The translations under genes were made by a program, and so were the position numbers. Under the pieces are notes generated by a model that saw only the letters and a program-made list of their open reading frames with translations, made no database searches and was not told the DNA's origin. Of a stretch of 36,090 bases of DNA, positions 21,885-34,700 are shown piece after piece. Origin of the DNA: Scedosporium boydii (lineage: Eukaryota; Ascomycota; Sordariomycetes; Microascales; Microascaceae); NCBI GenBank assembly GCA_002221725.1, contig NJFT01000319.1, positions 1-36,090 of the forward strand, read 5' to 3'. Positions within the stretch are counted from its first letter, which is position 1; each line of letters begins with the position of its first letter.

Positions 21885-22797
21885 AGATCGACTTCGCGCC
21901 CTTATTCACCTCGCCCCCGACCCTGGTTTTTGCCATCGACAACCTGGAAGATAAGGATGTCTAGGACTTTTTGAGCGCAGACAAACAACTTAAAGCACCC
22001 ACCGGCGACAACCCGGCGCAGGCCATTGCCTTCTGGTTCGAATACGACAACAACACGGTCAACTTCGACTCTTCGCAAGAGAGGGTGTACTATTCTTGGG
22101 CGCTGGAGTCCAGCTCTACGAACGATATTGGAGGCAACGATGGCGGATGCGAGAACTTGCTAGGTGCGCAGTGTGTGAGTGATCTAAAGTCGCTTTTCAC
22201 CGGCGTAGGCGACAAGGTCAGCGAAAGCCTGACCGAATTCTTCCATTCACCACCTGCGAAGATCAACTGTCCGAACGTGCTTTGGGATGATGGCTCCGGC
22301 ACTCCCCGCTCAGCTTTGGGTGGAGTATACGCCACTCCGTTGTGGGCCGGCGGTATAGTACCAACTTTTCATTATTCCACTCACTCGATGTGTATCTTGT
22401 CGGCAACGATTGCTAACGTTGGATGCTAGGCCAATGGTTTGCGCAATTGAACAACCTTTTCGCCATCACCGGCGACCCCCTTCCTTCCGGTAACGCTTCA
22501 TACACACATACCGCCCCTCGCCTGCGCTACCGCTCCTTAGAGGAGCAAAAGTCTACCGCCATTGTCGCCTTTACTCTAGGCCAGTCGCTGTCAGGAGGAG
22601 GTCGGGACAACGCGACTATAAGCACGGCTTATCTCCGAGTGGGTGATGCACCTTCGGGGGCTGGGGGGACTGGTGACTCTGGGAAGACAGGCGACTCGGG
22701 GAAGACGGGTGACTCGGGTAACGGTTCGGCCGTCAACTCTATCAGCTCGACTGCGGTCCTCGCATTGATTGCGGCTGTCTGGGCGGTTATGGTTTAA
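21755..22797 (+). pseudogene. GPI-anchored secreted protein with an in-frame TAG
   Basis: Two exons, 21755-22352 and 22430-22797, with a 77-bp intron carrying a TGCTAAC branch site; 321 sense codons if the stop is ignored. It has a signal peptide (about residues 1-24, ending STSAQ), then a Cys-containing N-terminus (CDYSKRGNC), a globular body with further cysteines, a GDSGKT tandem repeat (three units, the last imperfect; 18-bp DNA unit, about 22672-22724), and a Ser/Asn region with a hydrophobic tail ending AVWAVMV, as expected for a GPI-anchor signal. Codon 70 is TAG (21962-21964), and the same frame continues perfectly on both sides. The stop is thus a nonsense mutation, a sequencing error, or a readthrough site. 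I know no function; a cell-surface location is inferred from the two signals. Confidence 0.7.
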
Positions 22798-24276
22798 GTC
22801 AGGGCTTTTGACGGGCCGTGGCGGTGGAAGAGCCGCCTACTGGTCATCAATAGAATAACTCGACAAGGAAGGGGAGAAGACAACTGCCCCGGCAGCAGCC
22901 CTCACGTTCACTCACGGGAGTAAGCGTAGAGCGGCGGCTCGAGTCGCTGCGGGCCCACGGGATGCTTCACTGAGTGCGGCGTCTGCTGTGTTTGCCAGCA
23001 AACTTGGAGGGGGCCTGGTACCAGTGACCGATATTAGTTCTGTGGCGTACATATTAGCGGCATTACCTTGTGGCTAGCAGCTTTGCAAAGGCGAAAGCCC
23101 TATCATTTACCTCTCTCAGTATGACACCAGTGAGAGCCCAAAGTGTTAATACACCCTCGTTTCCTCATGGCCCTTGACTCCCAGTAGCCGTTCCTCACCA
23201 ACTTCAGTATGTAGGCCGTATGGGAGGACGAAGCCCGGCCTAGTCCAGGAAATCATCTTGTGGTTTGAGCAATTACTCTCGATATAACTGGTAGCAGTGG
23301 AGTAAACAATGGGATCTAAGATGAGCTTGTAGACATTCTCACAAGTCTGAAGTAGTCTATACAAAAGAGGGGCTTGGGCTTCCACAGTGCGGTACGTACT
23401 ACTCCTACCTGCCATACGAAGCCTCGACTTGAGATGGGAAGCTCATGCTGCAGCCGAAAGGATCTCGTATTGAACGGTTCGGTTGGTGTCTCAAGGCAAC
23501 CACAAAGACCGTGGACACCGTTAAGTATCGCATGCCCTGAGAATAATAGATCTAGCAACACCTGTTACTGGAACCTCCATGAGGGAATATAGGACACCTA
23601 GGCTTGGTTCAGCCTTGCTTTTCTAAATGTCTTTCATGATCGTACCGGGATAACATCGGCGACGTGGGCAGTTGTGCCACTAAAGCCCGAAAACTTCCCA
23701 AGAAGTACGGGTAATTATTCCTCCTTCACTCATGTTTTACTTTTCCAGCGATACCAGGGCTCGTGATCTGGGATCGGCGTCCTTTGAGTCTGTAAGCCTA
23801 GACACGGGGAAATTAGCAGACCTGAGTCTTGTTCGATCAAGATATGCCTCAATAATATGCCGAGTCCCGGGATGAGACCTCGCCGAAGTCAGTCAAACAC
23901 CTTAGGCTCAGAAAAAGCAAGCACCAATAACTTGTAACCACTGCCTAGGCCTCCGTTCGAGTCAAATTAAAGGAAAACGCGTGGATCTATGGGCCAAGTC
24001 CAACCAAGACCAGTTGTCTTACCACTTCTAGCCACGGCGTCCTTAGGTGCTAGGACGAACGAGATAGGAAGGCGAGATCATCAGGATTATGCGTTAGGGG
24101 TCGCAGAGAAACTTAAGAAGAATCAATTATCTGAAACATTCCGATCGAAAGTAGTGACAAAATGAAAAGTGTTGTATTAAAGGTACATGTCGAAATAGCC
24201 GTCTGCGGTCTGAGGAGTGTGACCGATAGACTATGCCACCCGACCATTTGCACATCGGAACCCGTATAGGGTCTGT
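22798..24276. other. Intergenic, convergent 3' ends
   Basis: About 1.5 kb between the converging ends of two GPI-protein genes. An ATG-started 89-codon minus ORF (23146-23415) and an overlapping 81-codon ORF have no recognisable features. I see no repeat, RNA gene or mobile element. Confidence 0.5.
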
Positions 24277-25260
24277 TTAGAAGGCGAGAGCCATGACCAA
24301 GGCGAGGACACTCGCGCCGAAGAAAGTCGTGGCCTTCGCGGCACCAGCAGTGACGTAGCCGCCCTGGCCACCGCTGGAACCACCGCTGGAACCACCCTGG
24401 CTGCCTCCAGCGCTACCACCGGGCTGTCCAGGTTGACCGGGTTGACCGGGTTGACCAGGCTGTCCGGGCTTGCCGCCGCCGGTGCTGGTTCCATTGCCTC
24501 CATTGCCGCCGTGGCCTCCATTACCACCGTTGCCACCACTTCCTCCGTTGCCACTGCCACCATTTCCACCATTTCCGCCCTGGCCTCCATTGCCTCCATT
24601 ACCTCCGCTGCCTCCATTTCCACCATTGCCACCGTTTCCTCCGTGGCCTCCATTACCACCAGAGCCACCGTTGCCGCCGTTGCCGCCATTGCCTCCGTTT
24701 CCACCGTTGCCACCGCTGCCACCGCTGCCGCCGTTGCCGCCATTTCCACCGTTGCCTCCGTTGCCTCCATTACCACCGCCATGCCCCCAGCCGCCGCCAT
24801 TGCCAGCGTTGCCGCCGTTTCCTCCATTACCGCCATTACCGCCATTGCCTCCGTTGCCACCATTGTGAGGCCAGCCGGGAGGCGTAGGCTTCTTCGGGGG
24901 GTTGGGGGTAGGCTTAGGGCACCAAGGACCCTTGCAGTCCTCAGGGCAGTAGGTGGTGGTCACAGTCTGGGTAGCCGTAGTGGTGAGGGTACTGCAAGCA
25001 CCCTTGGCGCCACAGTCGACAACAGTCGTGGGCACGACGGTGGTGAAAGTAGTCGTGACAGTCTCCGGGTCAGGATTGGCACCAACCGGATCGGTGATGG
25101 TGGGAGGGTCCGTGCTAGTGGTGGGGTCGAGGACTGGCTCGACGTCCGTGGTGGTGCCGTTGCCCTGGCGGCGCATGATGTAGTTGTCCTTGGGGATGTT
25201 GGCAGCCGCGGCGAGAGCCGGGAGGGCCAAGCCCACGTAGATACCGTCAATGAGCCTCAT
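24277..25260 (-). CDS. GPI-anchored Asn-Gly-Gly-repeat cell-wall protein
   Basis: A single-exon ORF of 327 residues with its ATG at 25260. It has an N-terminal signal peptide ([10 protein letters not shown]), a Thr/Pro-rich segment (about 35-95) likely to be O-glycosylated, and a short Cys-containing segment ([17 protein letters not shown]). A Pro-rich hinge leads into a long NGG/SGG tract from about residue 132 to 265. A collagen-like GQP run of five units, a Ser/Gly linker and a hydrophobic C-terminus ([11 protein letters not shown]) fitting a GPI signal follow. Glycine-rich repeats of this kind are typical of structural fungal wall or spore-surface proteins. The repeat DNA produces long open frames on the other strand (24433-25311 and 24470-24868), which are by-products. 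Repeat number is likely to vary between strains. The surface location is inferred; the function is unknown. Confidence 0.88.
   Translation of the reverse strand: MRLIDGIYVGLALPALAAAANIPKDNYIMRRQGNGTTTDVEPVLDPTTSTDPPTITDPVGANPDPETVTTTFTTVVPTTVVDCGAKGACSTLTTTATQTVTTTYCPEDCKGPWCPKPTPNPPKKPTPPGWPHNGGNGGNGGNGGNGGNGGNAGNGGGWGHGGGNGGNGGNGGNGGNGGSGGSGGNGGNGGNGGNGGNGGSGGNGGHGGNGGNGGNGGSGGNGGNGGQGGNGGNGGSGNGGSGGNGGNGGHGGNGGNGTSTGGGKPGQPGQPGQPGQPGQPGGSAGGSQGGSSGGSSGGQGGYVTAGAAKATTFFGASVLALVMALAF
24427..24870 (-). repeat. Coding tandem repeat: GQP tract and NGG/SGG tract
   Basis: Nine-base units encode Asn-Gly-Gly or Ser-Gly-Gly over about 400 bp, and nine-base GGNCAACCN-type units encode Gly-Gln-Pro at 24427-24470. 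The codons vary at third positions, so the array is old enough to have drifted but keeps phase. Confidence 0.85.
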
Positions 25261-28200
25261 TGTGACAAGATGAATCTGCTACAAGGACGCAGTGTAAAAA
25301 CGAGTGTATAGGTTGAAAATGAGAAAGGATTGTAAGCGAGTGGAAGGTTGGCAAAGCCTCTGTAAGGAATGAGCCGAAACGAGTGGATTGCTTTGAAAGT
25401 GCTTGCTTTGGTGATGAGGAAAGAGAGAATATTCCGATGAAGAAGCTGGGAAATCCCACCAACTTTATACCCGGTTCCGGGGGATAAGGAGGAGAGGGGG
25501 GGAAACACACGCGAATCTCGATCGGATAGCAATAGAGAAACATTCTCATGCAGCTGTGACACCAATCTCCATCTTCATTTGAACGCGGATGCGCGAGCAT
25601 GTAACAACATGGCGGGCAAAAACACTCGTTCGTCTGATGTGCGGCGTGTCTCGTGTCGGAGGTACATTTCCTGACTCTGAAAGGGGCCAAAGTTTGAGGA
25701 CCCGGGTTTGCCTCCTTGTCCACAGCCTGGCCAGGTGACACTCGATCAAGTCCCCAGCACCCGGATTAGTGCCAGGCAAGTAGAAACATGCACCATAAGC
25801 GTGCTGGGTGAAACCGGCCTAGTCGAAAACGAGAGAGCTCATAGAGCAGCAATGCGAAACATTGTGGAGTAATATTGGCCGTCTTGCAGCAGGGACAGGT
25901 GCGGCAGCTCGACTTGCTTCGTAAAGCACGCTTTTTCCCAGCTCTGTCAGGGCAGTGACACAATGTGTGAGACAGTTCGAATTACAGGTACCACCAGAGC
26001 TTTGATGGGGCCTAGACCCAGGAAAGAAGAAGAAAAAAAGCGCGACAGCATCTTCGGGTCGTCTAGTCCGGTCTAGTCTCTGGACTAGGCGTGAATAGGA
26101 GTCGGGGCGAGGGTTTATCTGCGGGCGGTCGCCTGAGAGCGAGTTCTAGCTGAGGCCAAGAACAAGAACGGATTCTTTGGAGAAAGGCTTTATTGTATGG
26201 AAGAAGCCGAAAGTCGAAAGCGCCTCCGATAGGTCTATTCGTCCCATTGTTATGAACTAGAAAATCCCCTCGCTAGTACCAATGAGGCAAGTTTTGAGGG
26301 ACTAAATCCAGGGGCAATGTCTTAGAGTTATATTGCCAAAAGCAACAACTGAGAAATAGCAGCGAGGCGGTTGGCCAATTCTGAACTGTGGGAGCCGGCC
26401 AAGAAGCAAGCACTTGAGAAAAAAGCAATAGGAATGCGCCCGAGACTTAGAAACTCACCAAAGTGACCAAAAAAACTGGGTAAAAGCCAACTTAGTCTCG
26501 CTTGTTCCCAAGATCAGGCCAGCCAACTTTTCGTCGTTTACTTCGTTCTTGACGTCACGTCACCCGAGGTATTCAGCGAAGATGGCCGAGTACCAGTAGC
26601 CAGACCGAAGCAGCGGCGCGTCGCATCTGAGACATGCTATTCTCGTTTTAATCGACCCAGCGGATTCATGCGTTCAGCAAATGAGTCTCCTCTAATACAT
26701 TGTGACTAAAATTGCGATGTATTGCTGCTTACTTCGATTATTAGCAGCTGCTCCGTACTTCGTATAATCCGAGTTCTTAAGAATAGCGTCGACACGGCAA
26801 TAATCCGAGACCGGCAATATTACAAGCGACTCACAACGCCATTCGGATTTGTTGTCGAGAGCCGTGGGACGATCCATGGACCCGAAGCACCGTTTTTTGT
26901 TCGATCGGGAAGTTTTGTTCGGGTTATTGCTCGTATCTCAGAACGAGGGAATAATACTTCACCGATCGATGAAGATGTGACACAACGACACAAACGGCCA
27001 TATATTGTCAAGTGAGACCCTGGCGCCTGACCCTGACCCTGACGATCCTTGATGAAGACTCGGAACCTTCTACCCGAGCCCAGCTCTTTTGAAGATGGAC
27101 ATGCCGTGGGAATCGCCTACTATAGTAAGTTTCTGGTGTCCCCGTCCTTGGTTTGCCCAAGGTTTGCACGAGGAATAGACGTCAACGCCGCCCAACCTGA
27201 TGTTTCCTCCGAGACCATCAGCGATGAGAGGCAGGCGCTCCAGCGGTTTCCCCCATGGCAAAACGCAGGACGTGTGCCTGTTGTCTTGATTCTCCTTGTC
27301 GCGGCGTGGCTGCGGCCGGTATTACGCCGTGGACAGCCCTACAGTTGTCCACATTCTAGGCCTTCCTTTACAGAATATGCAAGATTGGGTGAGACACAAG
27401 CAAATTGAAAGATTCGTATGTCTAAAGTGATCCCTGTAAATTACAATAGTAAACCAGTCATCGAATCTTCTCGTCCGAAATCCGAAGGATGAAATCGGCA
27501 CGTCAAGAAACCGGGTGGGCTTCGCGTGAGACTTCGAGAGACCCGGAAAAATTCGCAACGAAAGGAGTTAAATTATCTGGCTATTGGGGGTCAGGAATTT
27601 CCCCCCTGGTGAGACTTGGTTCAGTGTGCATTGAGCGCTGTATCAGATTGGAAATTGAGAGCAGTGAGGCAGGCAGGCAAGCCGAGTCGAGACATGGAAC
27701 TTTTGAAGGATGGCGAAACCACACATCGACTTGGGCTAGGGGGTATACGTCTCATATGGTGAGACCGCGGTTTAACAATTCCTTCTTCTTTTCTTTCCAG
27801 CAACATGCGCTCGCGGCGGTGGAGAAGATATCTCCCGCCGAGCGACATCAGGGCGGTCGTGAAGTGCAAAGCCAAATTGCATCTGCCAGAGATAAATACC
27901 CCTTAAGTCTGCCGTATCTTCCCTTTGCCTTTTCTCCTTACCTCGCTAAAAACTCTTTCAACGCGAGCCAACACACGAGGGACAAGTTAGGGGGCACTGC
28001 TAGCCTTCAAGCTGTCTCTCTACTGTCCGCAGGCATGAGTCCTATGTCCCCCAAGTCAATCTGGCTAATCGGCTGAAGGAGGTGCTCTCTCTTTTTTTTT
28101 TTTTTTTTTTGTGATTAGGACGAGGGATGCCTGAGATGGTCGATGAGCGAGCAATCGGGGCGTACAAGTTCGCCCAAACAACCACTGGATTTTATCTTAT

Positions 28201-29160
28201 TTTAATTTATTATTTCATTTTTTCCCCCCACCCCCTCTTTTCCTTCTTTTGGTTGGCCCTAGGAGAGCCCTTTTCTCCTACCATGCATTCCGTAGGGTCT
28301 CCTAGGTCGCTTCGCGGAGGTAGTTGCTCTTTCAAGGAGGAGACGTCGGATCATAAAGAGATGATATCGCTCTTGGCAGGCAGGAGGGCTCCTTTCCGCG
28401 AGAGGATATGAGGGCATCCCAGTTTACGTCCGGGTTCTGGCCCTGCTTCAGGGGTCTAGACCGGGTCGAAAGGCAGAGAAAAATGATGAGTTTCTGTTAA
28501 TAAAAGCCTCGGGAAATTTAAACGCGATATGTAATATTACTGAGGAGGCCAATACATTTAGTCCAGAGATGAGAGATAGCAAGCCAAGTTGCTGTCAGAA
28601 TGATCACTTGACGGGCGCAAGCATTGAAAGTCACACACAGAGTACAAAGGTAAGAAAGAGGATCAAGTCCAACCTGGTTGACTCAAGTAATAAGGAACTG
28701 GGGCGTTATGTCCCTGTGTAGGCAACCCCAGCCAAGGTGAAGATCAAATTCTTCTCTTTGATTTGCGGCGGCGTCCTTCAAGTTCTTCACTCGTATTGTC
28801 ATCATGAAGTACCAAGTATGTCGTACTTCGTCCTCCACGGTGAGTGGAGAATGAGCAAGGAAGCAACGATAGTGAAGGGTGAATGGGGGACAAGCACGGA
28901 TACTGAACAGTATTTTTAAGGCTCAAATGTACTGTATACCCCGTCGTTTCCGACACCCCTGACATCAAACGTCAGGCGACAGTGGATGCAAGGCAGCTCG
29001 ACTTGGACATCTACTTCGTACTGGTGAACAAAAACCTCGTTTCCATCCTTCCATGCGGCAATGCAAAACGGAAGCATCTCTTGAAAAGAAGAATCTTGTC
29101 TTTCCTTTGCCTTCTTTCCTTGTAACCACGATCTTTCTATTTTCCATTACGACAAGGCAA
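25261..29160. other. Long intergenic region, no convincing gene
   Basis: About 3.9 kb. The left end is the promoter of the repeat protein. The longest open frame, 27489-28076 (195 codons, plus), has no domain, mixed composition and no splice logic. A T run of 19 lies at 28092-28110. A short CCTGA triplet repeat is at about 27026-27041. No terminal inverted repeats, transposase fragments or tRNA genes were recognised by eye. Confidence 0.5.
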
Positions 29161-30685
29161 ATGACCGGCATCAGGAAATGGATCCGGAGCAAGCTGCATT
29201 CCAAACCCAAGGCCAAGAAAAGAGTGCAGCAGCCAGTGCGCGAGCATCAAGAATCGCTCCCCTTTCTTCCTGAGACACGCCGACCGTTAACACGAGGGTC
29301 AGCTCAGGGGGACGAGGAACCGGATTTTCCACTACTTCTGCAAAACTACGGGCTGTTCGGCCGTGTGCCCTACGAAATACGCCGCCAGATCCTCGTCGGA
29401 GCGTTTGGCGGGCGGACGTTGCACGTGGATTTATCGTACCGTCACCCGCTCATTCGGAAGCCACGAAGTGCGGGGACATCTGGATCCGGAGAAAATGCGA
29501 GCGCAGAAGTAGCGGCGCGGGGAATACATCGTCGGCACTGCGATCTGGGCTCGGAACTAGTGTCCGATGCCTCTCGGCCTCGGGCGTGGCAGTGGTTCGG
29601 CTGCGTTTGCCACAGGCGCACTGGGTATTCCGAAATCGAGGTGGAGCAGAGATACGCGGCTAATAAATTTTCGAGAACGATAGAGCCTTGTGACGACGAG
29701 TGCCTCGAGGAATCCCAATCAATGTGCAGCTGTCAAGTGGAGCAGTCGGATAGTAGTGACGGTGCTGCTTGTTTCGTGGGGGTCATGGGATGGCTTTTGG
29801 CTTGTCGACAGGCGTAGGTTATTCATGCCCCTCCGCGGTCCCTGTGGTTGTTACCTCCTCGGAAGCGGGATATTAAAGCTAATGAGCGCACACAGCTATG
29901 CCGACGGCATCGACGTCCTCTATAGCACAAACACTCTCCACTTCTCGAGCCTGGATTTGCAACTCAACCTGCCACGCCTTATTCCCTGTCACCATCTGGA
30001 GAGGATTACATCCCTCGAGCTCCTGTGGGAGCTGAATAGCACCGAGATAAGGCCCGAGGTACCACTTCCGGACCATGTCAAGCCCATCTGGGACTCCGGC
30101 CCCGATCCTCAGGATCATCCAGACTCCCCACTACACATCCTTTGCCAGATGATACCGCAGACTTTTCCGCGCCTCCGCCGCCTCTACATCTCGTTTCAGT
30201 GCTGGCTGGATTCGAACTGTCATGGAGGTGCGGATCTCATATCGGATGTCGAAACTATCTTCCTCGGCCCTGTGGAGGATATGATGCGGGCTTATTTGCT
30301 GGAGCGATCAAGGCAGGACGGACGCGACAACGGCCACAGCCTCAGTCATGGTTACGGTGATTTGGAGCTCAATGCGGCGATCCAGTGGGGCGCGTGGTTT
30401 ACCTTGCTGAAGAAGTACATGCAGCTGGAGGGGACCAAATTAAAATTCGAGTCGGACGATTACATGGCGTGGCGTGGCAGATTCTGGAAGCCGCTCCGGC
30501 TCGGCAGTGACGCTGTCACTGGTAGCGGTAGTGATGGCGGGGGCACTGGCTACGAAGAGAATGGTGGAGAGGGTTGTGGGTATTGGATTTGTGGTGGGTG
30601 GCAAGATGCGAATCCCTATGGAACCAATTACTGGTCTTTTGTCAATTGGGGGTGGAAGTGGAATTGGGGTGGAAGAACCTATTGA
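29161..30685 (+). CDS. DUF7730 domain protein
   Basis: Fungal protein of unknown function. The model has two exons, 29161-29813 and 29896-30685, with an 82-bp intron, giving 480 residues. The splice restores MGWLLACRQA-YADGIDVLYSTNTLHF, a hallmark of DUF7730 proteins, and exon 1 has the matching start LFGRVPYEIRRQILVGAFGGRTLHVDL. Cys-rich stretches occur in between (WQWFGCVCHR, CDDECLEES). The N-terminus is strongly basic (about 1-25). The last 60 residues are Gly/Trp/Asn-rich and low in complexity. An in-frame ATG at 29053 would add 36 residues with a hydrophobic stretch; I prefer 29161 because the basic start fits the family better. No catalytic residues are known for this family, and its neighbours give no hint of function. 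Confidence 0.8.
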
Positions 30686-31709
30686 GTGAGTGAGGTCAAT
30701 GTTGTTTCTAGATGAGACATTTGGTTTGCAAGTTGGGAGCCCGCCTGGTCCCATCCTCTTAACTACTTTTAAGCGCTTCTCCCAGGAACGAATTATACCC
30801 TATAAGCACAACTTGCCGTAGATAGATTAAGTGTATTGTGATAACTGGTCTCTCAGCACTATCGTTGTCGCAAGAAGCTAAGCGGTAGACACACTGCAAT
30901 GTATGAGGATGTAGAAGTCGCGGGAGCCTTTTACATGATATCGGAGTACGTAGCATAATAAGGCACCGCAGCACGAGCAAGCCTAGTTTTTCATCGACTG
31001 CAAGGATTGTTAGATGTCTTCTCTAAAAGGAAGCAAGTCATCAAGAAGCAGAACCGGACGCATCCATCCACCATACCCGGCATGTAGCCTGCCCTGGGTC
31101 TTCAAAACGGTCAGTCCGTGACATAAAGCGGGGTCGAGTGACCGAAACTTTTTTGCTTTGACTGTACGTATTCAAGAGATAACGCCAGTAGCGGTGCATC
31201 CATCGGAGGGAAATATATTCGTGGAAGGTAGGGCTCCATCGAGAACATTGTAAGAGATGTTTGCATTATCCTTAGCACCGAGCTGAAGGACGAACCCGCT
31301 CTCCTTGAAGACATTCTCGCATAACCATCTGAGCCATTTTTTTATCACAGAACAGGTCAAGGAGCGATGTTGCTGAAAATGGGATCGGGCATCAACGCAG
31401 CCTATGCACGTGATAAGATATCGAGGGATCAAGAAAAAGGCAGGGCAGGCTGGGCAGGCTGGACAGACTGGGCACCGAGATTCCCCTCTTCTTCACCATT
31501 CTCTCATCAGAGACTTTGCTTTTCTATCAGTTGCCTCTCACCTATCCCAGACGAGAGATTTTGAAGGTCTATCTTTTTCTTTGTATTCACTCTGCTTCGT
31601 TGCCAATACTGGTCTTGCCAGCCTACAGTCCAGCCCACTTCACTGGGCATATTAACCTCCCTACTTCAACATTTCTTCCATTGACACGCGTGCCGAGGTA
31701 CATTAGACA
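30686..31709. other. Intergenic, upstream of the NLR gene
   Basis: About 1 kb. Short ORFs at 31111-31432 (minus) and 31367-31713 (plus) are unrecognised. The stretch just before 31710 is pyrimidine-rich, as expected for a fungal leader. A short ggcaggctgggcaggctgg repeat lies near 31440-31461. Confidence 0.5.
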
Positions 31710-34700
31710 ATGAAGAGAACCGCGGAGTTCACACCTCTGTCCTCGAAGCGAACTCGGTGGGCCATTCCCTTGCGGCCGAGAAGCCAGCAACCACAAGCGG
31801 GCCCCTCCCTACCCATTGTCCTCAATCCGCAATCACACCCCGACACTGACTCCCTGTCCGAGACCCCACCGGACCCGACCTCCCCAGATGGAATTGGAGT
31901 GAAGGTCCTGCACGACTGCCCTGATGCCACAGTCGACATCTGCTTTGTTCACGGTCTGACTGGCAACCGGGACAGCACATGGACCGCCAAAGGGCACTCC
32001 ACACCATGGCCGAAGACCCTTCTCCCATCGAGGCTCGAGAAAGCTCGCATTCTCACGTACGGCTATGACGCATACGTAGTGCGAAGGTCCGTTGCTTCAG
32101 TAAATCGGCTGATCGACCACGCGACAAATCTTCTGAACGATCTGACGGCGGATAGGGCCTCGTGCAATGCGTCACATCGTCCTCTCATCTTTGTCGCCCA
32201 CAGCTTAGGCGGCCTTGTTTGCAAGGAGGCCATTCTGTTATCTCGAAACGACCCGGAGCCACATCTTCGCGGCATATTCCATTTCACGGAAGGCATTATA
32301 TTCATGGGCACTCCCCATAGGGGTTCCTGGATGGCCGACTGGGCCAAGATCCCGGTTTCTGCTCTTGGTCTTGTCAAGTCTACCAACAAGTCACTGTTAG
32401 ATATCTTGCAGGCAAAAGATGAATTCCTCGAGAGCATTCGAATCAACTTTTCGAAAATGGTGCGGGAACTGCAAAAGGGCGGCAGACTCTTCCAGATCAC
32501 ATGCTTCTATGAGGAACTGCCTCTGTTGGGCATGGTCGGGGTGGTCGTGTCGAAGCAATCCGCCATTTTTGATGATTATCCTCACATGTCTATTCTTGCC
32601 AACCACAGTAACATGGCCAAGTTTGGCTCCGCAGATGAGGCTGGATTCAAGAAATTGCTTGGAGAGCTGTGCAGATGGGAATCACAAATCGGTAAGAGAG
32701 AACACATGGCTTCTGTGGGAATATACTTGAGTTAAAGTTTGTCTGAAGGTCAAAACCCCGACGAGCCAGACCGGATTTCATTGGCAGATCGCCGGAAAGC
32801 CATCCTGGGCTCGCTATACTTCGAGCAGATCGATGCTCGACATGAAGATATCGAAAAGGCACAGGCCAAAACATGCGAGTGGCTGCTCCAGACCCCTGAG
32901 TATGTGGATTGGCGAGATCCTGAAAAGTTTGGACAGCATCGTGGCATTTTATATATCGACGGGAAGCCAGGTGCTGGGAAATCTACCATAATGAAATTCG
33001 CTTTCAACCTCGCAAAGAAGACCGCCAACCATGCAGCCGTCATTTCATTTTTCTTCCATGCAAGAGGCAATGACCTGGAAAAATCGCCAATTGGAATGTA
33101 TAGATCACTTCTACACCAACTACTGACCAAACTGCCTGATCTTCAGAAATTGCTGGACAGCCCGGATTTTGGCCTCCAAAGTCAAAGCACAAGTCACACG
33201 TGGGACATGAAGGCACTTCGCCGGGCGTTTTCCAATGCAATAACAAATCTCGGCCAACGACGGCTAAGTTTCTTTATCGATGCCCTTGATGAGTGCGAGC
33301 AGAACGAAGTTCAAGGCTTGATAGACCACTTCGAGGAGCTTGGGCAGGTCGCTATTGAAGCTGGGTCTAAGCTCTACATATGTTTCTCAAGTCGCCACTA
33401 TCCGTACGTTCGTGTTCAGCATTGCCGGCGGCTGACTTTACAGGATCAAACGGGCCATGCAAAAGGCATAGAAAAATATGTGCGAAACAATCTCAAAGTT
33501 GCGGCGGCAACATGCATTGAAGCTATTACAGCCAAGATTCTTCGAAAGGCAGGCGGCATTTTCCTGTGGGTTTTCTTGGTAGTCCGCATCCTAAAAGAGG
33601 AATTCAACGACGGCCGCATCTTTGCCGTGCCGGAAAGACTAGACGAAATTCCTGACGGGATAAGTGATCTGTTTAAGGACATTTTAACGAGAAACAAGAA
33701 ACACATGGCCGACCTACTGATTTGCATCCAATGGATACTGTACGCGAAACGACCGCTTAGGCGTGAGGAGTTCTATTTCTCAGCCGCGGCTGTGTTAAGC
33801 CGAGATAAGAAACTTGAATGGAACCCCAAGGCTACCCGCGACGAGATGGACCGATTTGTTCTATCTTCCTCCAAGGGTCTCGCCGAAGTTACTAGATCTG
33901 GCGGTGGAACAGTTCAGTTCATTCACGAATCGGTACGGGATTATCTCATCAAGGAGGGTGGCTTACACTATCTTTGGCCAGAACTTGCAAAGGACTTCGA
34001 GAGCTTGGGTCATGATCAGCTGAGGAAGTGTTGTCAAGCGTATATGCAGGCCGACATCTCCAGCTATAGCCCCCCATCAGGTGAAGCACTTCCAAAAGTG
34101 AAGTCCCCCGCAGCAAAAGCTTTGAGAAAGCGTGTGTCAGAAGAATTCCCGTTTCTCAGTTACGCAGTCGACCACGTCCTCTACCACGCCAATGCAGCTG
34201 CGAGTGGAGTGTCTCAGGACGACTTCTTGGAAGAGTTTTCTCTCGAGACGTGGATCAGCTTGAATAACATATACGCGGGGCGACCTGGGACTTGCCGCTA
34301 CCAGGCTCCTATCAACCTTCTATACATACTCGCAGAAAGGAACTTGGCGACGCTTATAAGGATACTGCGTCGACACAATCCTAGGATCTCTATTTTAGGC
34401 GGGCCATATAATTATCCTCTCTTCGTCGCCCTAAAACGCGGTCATCGTGATGCTATTAAAGCACTCCTAGAAGAGGAAGCAAACTCTCCACAAGGTGATG
34501 ACACTCTCTCACAGCTGTATGGAACAGATTTTACACCTCCGGAGGATGGTAAGCCGCCAATCTCGTGGGCTCTTGACAAGGGTTATTTAGCTCTTGCTAC
34601 AGCTTGGATTACGTCCACGGAGCTCGATATCGATTCCAAGGATCACTCTGGCCGTACACCGCTATTCATTGCTGCCGAGAAAGGGCATGAGGCTATTGTC

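Noticed and set aside
24470..24868. Regular repeat array that might suggest CRISPR or a satellite
   Set aside because: The period is 9 bp with third-position variation and no unique spacers; it is a protein-coding repeat in a eukaryote.
24433..25311. 292-codon plus-strand ORF and an overlapping Pro-rich 132-codon ORF opposite the NGG-repeat gene
   Set aside because: They are antisense reflections of the 9-bp repeat. The minus-strand reading has a signal peptide, Cys module and GPI signal, while the plus readings are monotonous Ala/Ser/Thr/Val or Pro/Leu strings.
27489..28076. 195-codon ORF in the long intergenic region
   Set aside because: No domain, no clear codon or composition signal, and no neighbouring exons; it is probably a chance ORF.
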